Below are positions 34,996-46,074 of a DNA stretch of 64,000 bases, piece after piece (positions within the stretch are counted from its first letter, which is position 1; every line of letters begins with the position of its first letter). Made by a program: the position numbers and the translations under genes. Below the pieces are notes generated by a model. That model saw only the letters and a program-made list of their open reading frames with translations. It was not told the origin of the DNA and searched no databases. This stretch comes from Quillaja saponaria. Lineage: Eukaryota; Streptophyta; Magnoliopsida; Fabales; Quillajaceae. The DNA is taken from the NCBI GenBank assembly GCA_029379385.1, contig CM055608.1, positions 19,590,350-19,654,349 on the forward strand. Reading direction: 5' to 3'.

Positions 34996-36360
34996 AGTCC
35001 TTAACACAAATAAAATTAAAGCTAAGTTATACTTTTGGTCTTGTAGTTTTACTCAAATTTTATTTTAGTCTATATCCTTCATTTTATTGCAATTGAATCC
35101 TTAAAACTATAAAATTATTCCTATTGGCCCCAAGCATCTCCTTTAATCTAAATTAACTTTGACGAAAGTGAAATGAACAGATGGAAGTGAATGGTAGATT
35201 ATGTGATTGCTGATATGGCGAATTGACTAGTAACTAATCAACATTTGGATTTTTATAAATATAAAATTAATTAAAAGATTTACAAAAAAAACTAAAAAAA
35301 AGATTAAATTAAATTAAAAAAAAAATCAAATCCTTTTATGTCTTTCCAAACCTATTGTTGTCCATTTCTAGTCTGATGAGCTTTTTGTTTGCTCTACTTT
35401 CACATTTCATACATTAAATTCTTTTGGATCTACTGGCGTGCCATTACAGATGTGATTGTCAATGATTGCTGCATTGGCCATAGTCATCTTGCTATGAGAA
35501 AATTGATTCTTGATGATTTTGCTTTAGTTGGAAATTGTCAAAGAATCGATAATGATATAGATCCTTAGAGGTTTTGGACTCGAAAATGGATCTGTGAGCT
35601 CAACTTTCTTGACCAATTCAGGTTCAAAACTCGATAATTGTTCGAGTTTTATTAGTCTCGCAATCATGCTCGGAGATCAACGTTGCTTGTCATTATCACC
35701 GTTTGCTTCTTAACCAGAGTTTTTGCATTGATTTGTTGACAAATTTGCTCTGTTTGTCCAGATCTCTCTAAGATTTGTTATTTTGTATTGCATGAAGACA
35801 AAATCATTTCGTGTAAAATTTCACCTATATATTAACAAAATTAATTCCTGAACAGACACATCCCAAAAGACCAAAGAGATATATTGCAGCGACCAAGGCG
35901 AGGTTGCGAGGGCACAGCCATGGGTGCCATTGTTCTCAATTTTCAACTTGATCTTGGAATCAAATTTTTCTCTCTGGATCTGCAGAAGGTTTGGGAAGCA
36001 AAATTTTTAAATGAAGAACGATTTAATTTTTTTTTCAAATTTAATTTAACGTTTAAAAATATTTCTGCATTTTTTAATTCCTACTTTTATTTTTTTACTT
36101 ATAATAATCCACGTGTCAAATTTTTATTTATCAATTAGCTATGTTAGCAGTCATATAATTTTCTATCTACTTCTATATGTCTCATTACCTCCATTAAAGT
36201 TAATTTGAATAGAAGGTGATAGCATGAACCCAATTCGAGCAATTTTATAATTTTAATATCTAAATTGCAACAAAATGAAGGATAGGGGCTATAGTGAAAT
36301 CAGAATAACACTACATGGACCAAAGGTATAATTTAGCCAAAAAAAATAAAAATAAAGGAC
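34996..36360. mobile_element. MULE-like element with long terminal inverted repeats
   Basis: The left arm (about 34996-35225) and right arm (about 36118-36360) are inverted copies over roughly 220 bp. On the left GCTAAGTTATACTTTTGGTC starts at 35021; the right arm reversed gives GGCTAAATTATACCTTTGGT. Further in, ATATCCTTCATTTTATTGCA corresponds to a near-identical stretch. Arms this long suggest a Mutator-like or foldback element. The roughly 890-bp centre has no transposase. It may be captured genomic sequence, but I recognise no gene in it. Confidence 0.6.
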
Positions 36361-37449
36361 TTCCAAATTTAGTCAGTACCTTTCTCCTGAGAAAAAAGAG
36401 ATAAGGTTATAAAAGAAAAGTGATAAATTTTTATTTTCTTTTAAATAAAATAAAACTTAATTTACGATAAAAGAGAATTATTTCCACCCACCCTCTCTTG
36501 AGTTGGGTTTCATTAAACAAAAACAGAAAAGAAAAAAAAAAGTAGGTCAAATAAATTCACTTCACAATATGGATTGCGTTACCGTTTTAGACAAGATTCA
36601 CTTCAGTTTTGAGATCGATATCTCATGCTTTTCGAGAATAGGAACCACTATGTGTCCATAACTCAATAGCTCATATGGGAAGCTTTTGCCTCCCCTTTTG
36701 TCATTTGATCTCTCGGAATCAAGAGCTCCGTATTGAAATATATATTTATTTTAGGCTCTTCTTAATTGTATTTTACAAGTCTATTAATATTAAATTAATT
36801 TTCTCATGAGATTTAATTGAAAAAAATAAATTACTATGGCCTTTCTAATTTAATATTAATTTTTTTCTTATTTTATATTGATATTAGTAGTAATATATAT
36901 ATATATATATTAGTGAGCCAACCCGAATAAAAAAAAATAAGACCCTAAAACAATAAATGGGCATAAGCTTCTATCATTTATTTTATTAATGAATTTAATT
37001 TTCTCATTACAATTTGAGAGTAAATTAGTCAACTAATCTCTATAGCATGATCAGTCTTATTTTATTTTACTTTCTATCTAAGACAAAAATATGTATATAT
37101 ATATATAATGAAATAAGTTAGAATTAATTTTAAAGAATAGACCCTTACTGCCTTACACTAGTTTTCAACAATATTTAAACTCAAAACTAATATTCAAAAA
37201 GTTAACTAATAAACAATTGAGCTAAAACATATATCATCAATTAAAAGGTTACAAAATTAAGATGCCAGTAAATTATCTACTGTGCTAATATTCTTCATTA
37301 ATTACATTATCACTAGGCACAAAAAATTTGACAAACCAATAACACAAGCACTGGACCACCTTTTAACCTCCAACAATTATATTCAGCCACACATACAACA
37401 CCACAATCGGTAGCACTAATTAAAAGCTATATATACTTGACAAAATATA
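36361..37449. other. Intergenic, unassigned
   Basis: AT-rich, with TA microsatellites near 36893-36910 and 37091-37107. No coding or RNA feature seen. Confidence 0.5.
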
Positions 37450-37739
37450 GGCAACGTAACTGAGTAGCCTGATTTAATAGTGGTTAGAGGCAAGCTGATT
37501 TATCAAAACCAATGCATTGCTAGTCAATTGAATTAAGTTGGCATAAATTGATAAAGAGATAATACAAATTTTGGGTAGGTTGTTGCACTACAAGATGTTC
37601 TAATGAAATTTGTGCTTCTGGCTTGTTGCTGAGAGTTCTCAGACGCTTGTTGAGTAGGGTGCATGAAAGAACAAGTAAAGAGTAGTATAATTAAGAGAAG
37701 GGATGATTGGAAAAGGTTGTTAGAAAATGAGGATACCAT
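37450..37739 (-). pseudogene. Pectin methylesterase / invertase inhibitor gene, 5' fragment
   Basis: From ATG 37739 (MVSSFSNN) there is a signal peptide (SSLLLIILLFTCSF). The mature start follows, STNFIRTSCSATTYPK, which is the Cys-containing N-terminal motif of plant PMEI/invertase inhibitors. A single-base frame slip then occurs. In the next frame the sequence goes on as CIISLSIYANLIQLTSNAL, the expected second Cys and helix. Homology ends near 37450, at about half the roughly 170-200 residues of a full inhibitor. Intact family members are secreted and inhibit cell-wall pectin methylesterase or invertase. This copy is truncated and frameshifted. Confidence 0.7.
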
Positions 37740-37991
37740 GTTTTCTCTCTCTAGCACAAATCTCAATTAAGATTTGATGGGTGATGAAAATGGCAATGGA
37801 GAGGTTTCTCGTTTATAGAACCCAAATAATTATCCTAAGGACAAAGGGTTCTTTTTACAGTATTTTAAAAATTACAGGACTAAGTCATGGGTCCCTCAAT
37901 AGCAAAAGGGCAAAAAACAAGCAGAATAAAGGGTCAATTGCCTCATGGGTCCTTTACAAAAAGTTATTAATTTAACAATGAAATGGGTCCC

Positions 37992-37996
37992 AAGGG
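37992..37996. repeat. Target site duplication of solo LTR D, left
   Basis: AAGGG, repeated at 40606-40610 immediately right of the LTR. Confidence 0.65.
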
Positions 37997-40605
37997 GTTA
38001 TACCCTAAAATAAAGAAATGAATGGCCAGAAAAATGAATATTTATATTCCTGTAATCCTAACTATGCACGTAATATGCTTTCATGATTTAAAAATTACAT
38101 TATAATCAATATTATCAAAATGTCATAGAGTTAAAATAAAAACTGGTGCAAGCAGTTAAATACAAAATAATTTATGAAAATTTTGGCAGAGGTTTCCCAT
38201 ACAGTGGAACATGCTCATAATATAACAAATAACTTGGATTCAAGTCGATAGTAAATCAAAATATCAGAATATACAAAGGGACTCCGCTCCTAACAAAACA
38301 GAACACACCATAATAATCACAATATGTAAATATATTACAACCATACATGACATCCTAGGTGACTGCAAGTATTTTTCTTTACACCCCAAGTGTATAATTT
38401 TCGAGGTATACCTTGCCGCTGCAGAGTCTGCAGGTAGCCTTGTATAGCGGTCAGCCAAAGTTTCCTGCAAACTAAAAAAATGACCACAAAGTAAAAGGGT
38501 GAGTCACAAAGACTCAGCGAGTAAATCACGTACGGGTACCAGCATTATACAACACAAATATCATAAATTACAATTCATACTCAAATCTTTTGATGTACGT
38601 ACATAGTTATTATAATCATACAATCACAGTTCACTGTCCCAAAACAACAACTAAATCATACAGGTCAATCAATAATTACACAATAAGCTAAACAAGCAAA
38701 GGGCCAACGAGTAACTCAGCCACGCACAACAATATCTCCCCCACCTAGCATTTACGCGCCTGCACAACAAATTATTCTCCATACACAAATTCATCCCACC
38801 GGGGTTGAGTACTCTAATAGTTTTCAAAACAATTGTCAGAATCAGAATAACTCATATAAACTTGTAAGTTTAAATAATCTAGATGCACCTAGATTATTAA
38901 TTTCAAGGATGAAAACCATTTTTAAAAAATTTTCACGTGTTGGCCTTTATCAATCACAATCAATGTTAAACAAATATAATTCGATTAAACACTGAAATAA
39001 TGTACTTGTTTATTCTTCAATGTAGCACATCAATTCAAATATGCATGTAATTGCACATAATAATCTGACAACTATAGTACACGCAATTCACTCACTAGTT
39101 CACAAATGCGATCCGTCAATGCGTCCGGTCTGTGATGGTATCGAAATATCCTCGACACGTTTTGGAGCTGAAAACCATGAATTCATATGTTACTAATAAA
39201 ATTATTCTAGAGTAAATTTCATGATTTTCTTAACTTATACAATTATTTTTATACCCATTATTAATTTACCTAATTAATAAACTTGAATTTAAACTTTTAA
39301 ATATTAACATATTTCCAATTCTTACTTTTGATACTTGCATCTAGCTTTTCTAAATTAACTTAATTATAGTCCAACTTACTTATCCCCATTTCTAACTCAC
39401 CTAATAGGAAGATTAGTCACAAATCCTCATACACAGTTCACGGTTTGCCACTCAATTTACATGAACAAATTGTTCGAATTAAGGTTCAAGGGTTATTATT
39501 ATTATTATTATGATTATATAACTCTTAAGGTTATAGCAGCATATTGGCTGCTTTAGTTCATACTTCAGCCGTGCAACATGATAAAGGCCAAAATAAGTAT
39601 GGGGCGGCTTATTCTATACTACCTCCTCACGATTTCAACATCCACAGTTAGAACACCATAACAGCACCTTGTTCCATCCCTTTTTGTTTTCAATCCTCCC
39701 CACTCACGCCCTGCTCAACTGCCTTCATCCTCACGGCTGCAATTTCAGCCTATCGCTAGCTCACAACAATCTTTAAAGCTCACCTTATGGATCAATTTAA
39801 TGGCCATCCTTCCAAAACAAGCAGCCAGCAACAATTCAAAACGATCACAACCCAACAAGAAAAAGAAAACCCACGGTCTAGAGGAAAAATATTTTACCTT
39901 GAACTTAATTTGATTAACAAAAGAAGTAGGAGGTTCTTAGGCAAGGTATAACTAGTGGTTTCTCCAAGTACAAGAAGCAGGGAATTTCGGCAACCAAGTG
40001 AAGGGATGGTGGGCGTACTTCCAGCTGATTTCAAACTCAGCTTCTAACGTCCTTCAACCATCACACCCACGACCTAACTTGGAAAGAAGGAACCACACTC
40101 ACCCAAAACTTCAACTTAGATGGCAAAGCACAAGGTGCACGGCACCTTTTCTCTCCAAAATTCCAGCAACCCAAGCAGTAGAAAACACTAGTCAATTCTC
40201 ACACCCAGGGAAACGGCAGCCAAAAGAAAGAGAAGAGAAAAAGAAAGACTTAATAAAATAATGATGAAAAACCATGTACCACACATTTTTGTGAGATATT
40301 TCTACAATTATATATATATATAGACAACTTGTCATTTTGTGTTTGTAACAAAATTATTAATTCCTCTATTAACATACGCTAATGAACTCCACTCTACATA
40401 ACTTTCAATTTATCACCTAACCGGAATATATATATATATATTCAATATTATTATTATTATCCACTTTAATGTTCATTCATGTAAATGTTTTTATTACGTT
40501 GTAATAGCCTAATAACACACATTACGTACATAAATTTTATCGCACGAATTAAATTATCGGATTGTAACATTTTAACATACTACGTTAAGTTACCGGGTTA
40601 TCACA
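37997..40605 (-). repeat. Solo LTR D, same large family, reverse orientation
   Basis: On the minus strand this starts TGTGATAACCCGG (from 40605). It carries the family's conserved block: on the plus strand CATCCCACCGGGGTTGAGTA near 38797 and the ACTCAGCCACGCAC stretch near 38714. Its far end is diverged, reading ...AGGGTATAAC in place of GGGGTGTGACA. AAGGG flanks both sides. It is 2609 bp long. The ORF at 39998-40261 inside it has no domain. Confidence 0.7.
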
Positions 40606-40634
40606 AAGGGCAAAGGGGGTATAGCCTTTGGAAT

Positions 40635-40652
40635 GAAAGGATAAGGATATTT
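40635..40652. repeat. L1 target site duplication, left
   Basis: GAAAGGATAAGGATATTT, matched with one mismatch at 46057-46074. Confidence 0.9.
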
Positions 40653-40750
40653 GTGTGGAATTAAGTGAAGTGGAATGTGTCTCTTTTTTCTCTCGGCGTA
40701 TGATAACATGTTTCATCTATCGTGCATTTTGTGGTTGCTATCCTATGCTG

Positions 40751-40858
40751 TCTTGTTACTATCGTACGCTTCTTGATCGGAATTGGCCGTTGGTAGCTCT
40801 GATTTCTTGTTACTATCGTACGCTTCTTGATCAAAATTGGCCATTGGGAGCTCTAATT
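40751..40858 (+). repeat. Two 54-bp tandem repeats near the L1 5' end
   Basis: TCTTGTTACTATCGTACGCT starts at 40751 and again at 40805. The two units are near-identical over 54 bp. They lie upstream of ORF1, a place where LINE promoters may sit. Confidence 0.8.
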
Positions 40859-40866
40859 TTGGTTGT

Positions 40867-41765
40867 TTGTAGAGGAACCTAATCCCTCTAGGTCACCTGA
40901 TCCAGGTGCTCCACCTGGTTTTGGGGGAAATTTAAGTTCTGATCATTTTAGTTTGTATTGTGATAGAGTGATAGGTGAATTTAGATGACTGACATCTAAT
41001 CTTTACTAGGACTCAGTGGTCTATGATTATGAGAATGAAGATGTATCTGATAACGATGATGTTAATGACAATGTTTGCCCATGGCCTACAATTTCTATTT
41101 CTCAAGAGGAGCTCGAGCTAATTAGACAGCCATGGCGTGACTCCTTAATTGTTAAATTTTTGCGTAAATCCTTGTCTTATGGGTACTTCTTAGCTCGACT
41201 GAAGCAGAAATGGAAGTTGAAGGGGGATTTGAAATTGATTGACTTGGGCTGTGATTTCTACATTGTCCAATTTCATTCAAAGGAGGATATGGAATTTATG
41301 CTATCTGAAGGACCGTGGATCATTGCTGGGCATTACTTGATAATGCTAAGGTGGAAACCAGAATTTTAACCAGATAGAGAACGCATCAAAAGAACTGCTG
41401 TCTAGATTCGTTTCCCTGGCCTTCCTATTGAGTATTTTAACTCCAGAGCCTTGTTTGATGATGTTAAGCTTATTAGGAATCCTCTTAAACTGGATAAGAC
41501 TACTGAGCACTCTGTTTGGGGTAAGTTTGAGTTTGCTCGAGTGTGTGTGGAAATTGACCTTGATCGGCCTTTAATTCCTAAAGTAAAAATTGGTAGTAGA
41601 TGGAGAACTATGGAATATGAAGGATTTCATTTTATTTGCTTTCATTGTGGGTTGTTTGGTCATAGTAAGGAGAAGTTCCCAGACAATGGTCTTAAGGATG
41701 ATATTCCAGTTGATGTTGAAGTGCACCCAAACAGTGGTAATTCCGGAGGTAAATTGAACTCGTGA
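40867..41765 (+). pseudogene. L1 ORF1-like protein (DUF4283 plus zinc knuckle)
   Basis: A proline-rich leader (SPDPGAPPGFGG) precedes two in-frame stops. The DUF4283 domain follows at 41016-41560, with KFLRKSLSYGYFLARLKQKW, the FYIVQFHSKEDMEFML stretch and EGPWIIAGHYLIMLRW. After further stops come PGLPIEYFN and a zinc knuckle at 41637-41678 reading CFHCGLFGHSKEKF, in which the last Cys is Phe. In intact L1s it binds RNA. This copy is interrupted and its knuckle is incomplete. Confidence 0.8.
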
Positions 41766-42635
41766 CCTGGACAGGCCTGTAAGGACTAATTCAAAGATTT
41801 TGGGATTTGGTCCTTAGATGATGGTTGCTCAAAAAGGAAGGAGGTCTCGGTTTGTGAAGGGTCAAGAAACCAATCATTTGATACAGGGAGTTCTGGTGGT
41901 GCTGGTTTAAGTGGAAAGCTTTGAGTTGTTCGATCTGGTTCCCATTTTGATATTCTCAATTCTGAGAAGGAGAGTATGTTCCCAGGTGATTCTCAGACAC
42001 CTTTTTTTATTCCTCAATCTACTCCTATTATGGATACTCCAGTCTTTCAACCCCAAGTTAATAAGGTTTTACCTTCTGATTCTGCTATTAGCAATGTTGT
42101 TGTTGACGCTCATGTCCTTGAGCCCCAAAGCTCTTATGCTTTTAGAAAAAATAGAAATGTTAAGCTGAGGCCTCAATCCAATATTAAAATTAATATGAAG
42201 AACATTCAGAAATTTAAAAGTCCTCTTCAGTCTGTTCCTGCTGGTAAATCTAAAACTCTTAGTTTGTTGAGTAAAACTGAGAATCTTGATGCCGCTAGAT
42301 TTGTGGCTCAACTGGTTATGAATGAAAGGCAGAAATGGATGCCTACCTCCATTCCTGCTAAGGTTTTATATAAGGTTTTATCTGATATTACAAATTCTAT
42401 CTCTGTTTTCACTTTGGAACCTCAGCCCAAACATCCTGATCCTTGTGATGTTCGTATCTGTGAGCCAGTTTAGCAGTTAGGTCCTTTAAGAGTTTTTTTC
42501 TAATGACTTTGAGAATGAAGTTATTTATTTGGTTGATTGTGGAGTTACTACCTCCTACGATGATATTGAAGGCTCCTTTGTGGAGTCTCTTTGATAATTT
42601 TGTCTTTTGGCTCTCCTTCCTTTTAATATTTATGT
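41766..42635 (+). pseudogene. L1 ORF1 tail / ORF1-ORF2 spacer
   Basis: The open stretch 41976-42473 is Ser/Pro/Lys-rich with no recognisable domain. Its position suggests the variable C-terminal tail of ORF1, with the ORF2 start following. Confidence 0.5.
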
Positions 42636-45600
42636 TTAATATCTTATAATGGAATGTTAGAGGTGCTGGGAGCAAGGGTTTTGATAGCTCTATTCATGAT
42701 TTGCTTAGAATTCATAGGCCTGCTATTGCTATCTTTGGTTGCTGTGGCATTCTCAGATTGTGTAGTTGCAAGTACTTTCCTCTTCTGATCAGGTTATCAA
42801 TGTTTTAATTTCTGATACTACTGGCTTTGATTTGGTTCTCTCAGCTGTGTCTGCTAAACCTTCCTTGGCTGGGAAACATGTGCTTTGGAATTTTCTAGAT
42901 GGCTGTGGGTTTTATGCCTCTCATCCTTGGCTCTTACTTGGTGATTTCAATAATACTGTCTTTGCCGGGAAAAGGTCTAATCCTCTTGTTGTTGATAGCA
43001 CTAATCATGTTCTTTCTTGGATCAATAGGAATTGTCTGATTGATTTAGGCTTTCCTGGTCCTAAATTCACTTGGACTAATGGTAGAAAGGGTAGAGCTCT
43101 TATTAGAAAAAGATTAGACAAAGTCCTTTGCAATTCTGATTGGAGAGTTCACTTTGAATAAGCCTTTATTCAACTTCTTCCTAGAACTAGATCTGATCTC
43201 TGCCCTATCCTCTTGAATGTTTCTGGGATTGCTCCCTCTACTGCTTTTAATAAACCTTTCAGGTTTGAGGCTTATTGGTTGTCTCATTTGCAATTTTCTG
43301 ATATGGTCAAGAATTTTTGGGGCTCCTCTTTAGACCTGCTTCCTGGGTTTCTTGATTCCTTTGCTAGTACTCTTAAGATTTAGAATAATGATGTCTTTGG
43401 TAACATTTTTCTGAGGAAGCGAAGGATCCTGGCTAGGCTTAAGGGCATACAAAAAGTTCTTTGTTTGAACTCTAACCCTTACCTTTCTAATCTTCAATTG
43501 CAGTTGTCTACTGAATATAATGATAATCTTCTTCAAGAAGAAACTTTTTGGTTTCAGAAGTCTAAGGATAAGTGGGTGCAGTTGGGTGATAGAAATTCTA
43601 AATGCTTTCATACCAGTGTTTTAATCAGAAGGAGAAGGAATAAAATCTTAAGTTTAAGAAATGATTCTAGTGTTTGGCTGTAGGATGTTGATACTCTCAA
43701 AGAGCTTGCTTCAAATTTTTTTCAAGACTTTGTATATAGTGGATAATACTGCTACTGAGAGGTTTTGGAAACCTGATCTTTCTTTTTCTTCTTTAAGTGA
43801 GGATGATTTAAGACTTTTTGGTAAAGATGTTGGTATTCAAGATATTAGGAAAGATCTTTTCTCTATTGGTGCTTTTAAAGCTCCTAAACCTGATGGTTTC
43901 AAAGCATATTTTTTTCAAAAATTCTAATATGTCTTACAATCTCATGTTTGCAAAATGGTGCTAAATTTCTTTGCCACTGGTATTATGCCTCCTAAGCTTA
44001 ATGATACTCTGATCTCCTTGATTCCTAAAATTCCTATTCTTGAAACTATAAGACAGTTTAGACCAATTGGGCTTTGTAATGTCACTTACAAAATCATTTC
44101 TAAATCTTAGTCCAAAAAATTAAGCCTCTGTTAAATAAGTTGGTCTCTCTTATGCAAAGCAGCTTTATTCCAGGCGGATAAACCAGTGACAATATTGTTG
44201 TGGTGCAAGAAATCCTCCATTCTTTTAGACAAAGAAAGAGCAATCTTGGAGAATGTTTTTGGAAGATAGATTTGGAAAAAGCCTATGATAGGGTCAAATG
44301 GGATTTTCTTAATGAGATTCTAGTGGAAATGGGTCTTCCTTCTAAATGGATCTCTCTGATAATGACTTGTGTCTCCTCTGTTAGTATGACAGTTCTTTGG
44401 AATAGTGAAAACTTCTAGTTTCAAACCAGAAAGAGGATTGAGATAGGGGAACCCTTTAACCCCTTATCTTTTTGTTCTTTGTATGGAAAAGCTCAATCAC
44501 ATGATCCAGGACTCTGTTGTTAGTTCTGAATGGACTCCAATCAAAACCTCTAGAACTGGACCTACTATTTCACACTTTTTTTTTGCTGATGACTTACTAT
44601 TTTTTTCTAAAGCTTCTATTAATCAGCTTGCTATAGTTTGGAGTTGTTTACAAAACTTTTGCAAATGGTCTGGTTTGCAAGTCAATAGTGACAAATCCAA
44701 GATTATGCTCTCAGCTAATACTCATGCTTCCATAAAGCACTTTATTCAAAAACTTTATTGCCTATTCCTTTTGATATGCTTGACCTTAATGTAAGTTTCT
44801 ACATTTGTGATTCTACTTGGAATCTGAGTTTGTTGCAAAGGTTCTTATCTCAAGAAATCTTGAATAGACTTCTAGCTATTAATATTCAATTATACAGTAG
44901 GTTTGAGGATAAATTAATTTGGGATTTGACCACTAATGGTCAATTCTCCATTGTTTCTGCTAGATCCCTTTTTCTTCCTAGTCTCTTTCCCTTACTACAA
45001 ACTTTCTTTTTAAATTGTGCTGGAAATTGCCTTTTAATCCTAGAGTTAAATATTTCATTTGGTTCCTTTGTCAACAGAAGATTATGACTAACAAAGCCAG
45101 ATGGATTAGGGATTATAGTAGTTCTATGAGCTGTGAATTATGTGGTTTCTTATGTGAAGATTGTATTCATGCCATGAACGATTGTCCTTATGCCCTTAAT
45201 GTCAGGTCTTCTTTGATGCCAAATGATTTATCTAATGGTTTTTTCACTGCTGATTTTGAAGATTGGCTTCACATGAACCTCAATTCTTCTATTGTTTTCT
45301 CTGAGGCTGACATTCCTTGGCCTGTTATGTTTTCTATTGTAGTTTGGAAAATCTGGAAATGGAGGTGTAAGAGGATCTTTGATGAAGAGTTTAGTTCCCC
45401 TTACAACCCCAATGTTTTGTTAACCAAGTATGTGAAGGAGATTTAGGTTGCCTCTGTGTGTAATAAGGAACCTAGTAGAAAGTTAGATTTGTTTTTTGCC
45501 TGGATTTTTCCTCCTTCTGGCTAGGTTAAAATTAATTGTGATGGTGCTGCTAAGTCCTAGGGTTACCTTACCAGACTGGAGGTTTGATAAGAGGTGATGG

Positions 45601-46012
45601 TGGATAGTGGCTTGGTGGTTTTGCTACTAACCTGGGAATGGGTTCTAACTTCTTTGCTGAAATCTATGGCATCTTTCATGGTCTTTCCTTGGCTTGGGAT
45701 CTTGGTTTTAAGTTTATCCTTCTTAAGACTGATTCCCTCACAGCTATAGAGTTGCTTAATTCTGAGTGTTCCTAGTTTCATCCTCTTCTTCATCTTGTTT
45801 AGGGCTATCAGGATCTCATTAATAGGTCCTGGGAAGTTAAACTTCAGCATATATACAGAGAAGGTAATTTTGCTGTAGATTGGTTAGCCAACATGGGTGC
45901 TTCTTGTGAGTTAGGCCTGGAGGTTTTTCAAAGACCTCCCATAGGTTTGTCTGAGATTTTGAGGCAAGACCTCATGGATTTTGCTAAACCTAGAAGTGTT
46001 TCTTGTTAGTTT
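42636..46012 (+). pseudogene. L1 ORF2 (endonuclease, RT, zf-RVT, RNase H), degraded
   Basis: The endonuclease begins WNVRGAGSKGF (about 42650), then HPWLLLGDFNNT (about 42930), FPGPKFTWTNG and RLDKVLCNSDWR. The RT region has WVQLGDRNSKCFH, then a KAPKPDGF motif, FRPIGLCNVTYKIISK, DLEKAYDRVKWDF (44272 onward) and the catalytic FFADDLLFF (about 44577-44605). After KSKIMLSAN (about 44695) it passes almost at once to LPIPFDMLDL, so the RT thumb and connection part is deleted. The zf-RVT follows (FNPRVKYFIWFLCQQKIMTN, CELCGFLCEDCIHAMNDCPY) and a broken RNase H (VKINCDGAAKS). Confidence 0.85.
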
Positions 46013-46056
46013 TGGTTTTGATTTGGGCTTTTAGCCCCTGTTTGTTACCAAAAAAA

Positions 46057-46074
46057 GAAAGGATAAGAATATTT
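46057..46074. repeat. L1 target site duplication, right
   Basis: GAAAGGATAAGAATATTT right after the L1 A-rich tail. Confidence 0.9.

Larger units (their letters stand above)
40653..46056 (+). mobile_element. L1-type LINE with complete ends, inactive
   Basis: The 5.4 kb element is bounded by an 18-bp target duplication with one mismatch. Its 3' end, GGGCTTTTAGCCCCTGTTTG followed by TTACCA and a short A-run, is the common plant L1 tail. The order is a 5' tandem repeat (40751-40858), a DUF4283/zinc-knuckle ORF1, then an ORF2 with endonuclease, RT, zf-RVT and RNase H remnants. Stops and deletions occur throughout. Confidence 0.9.

Noticed and set aside
39998..40261. 87-residue ORF inside solo LTR D
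   Set aside because: It lies in the LTR's C-rich part and has no domain or conservation in the other copies.
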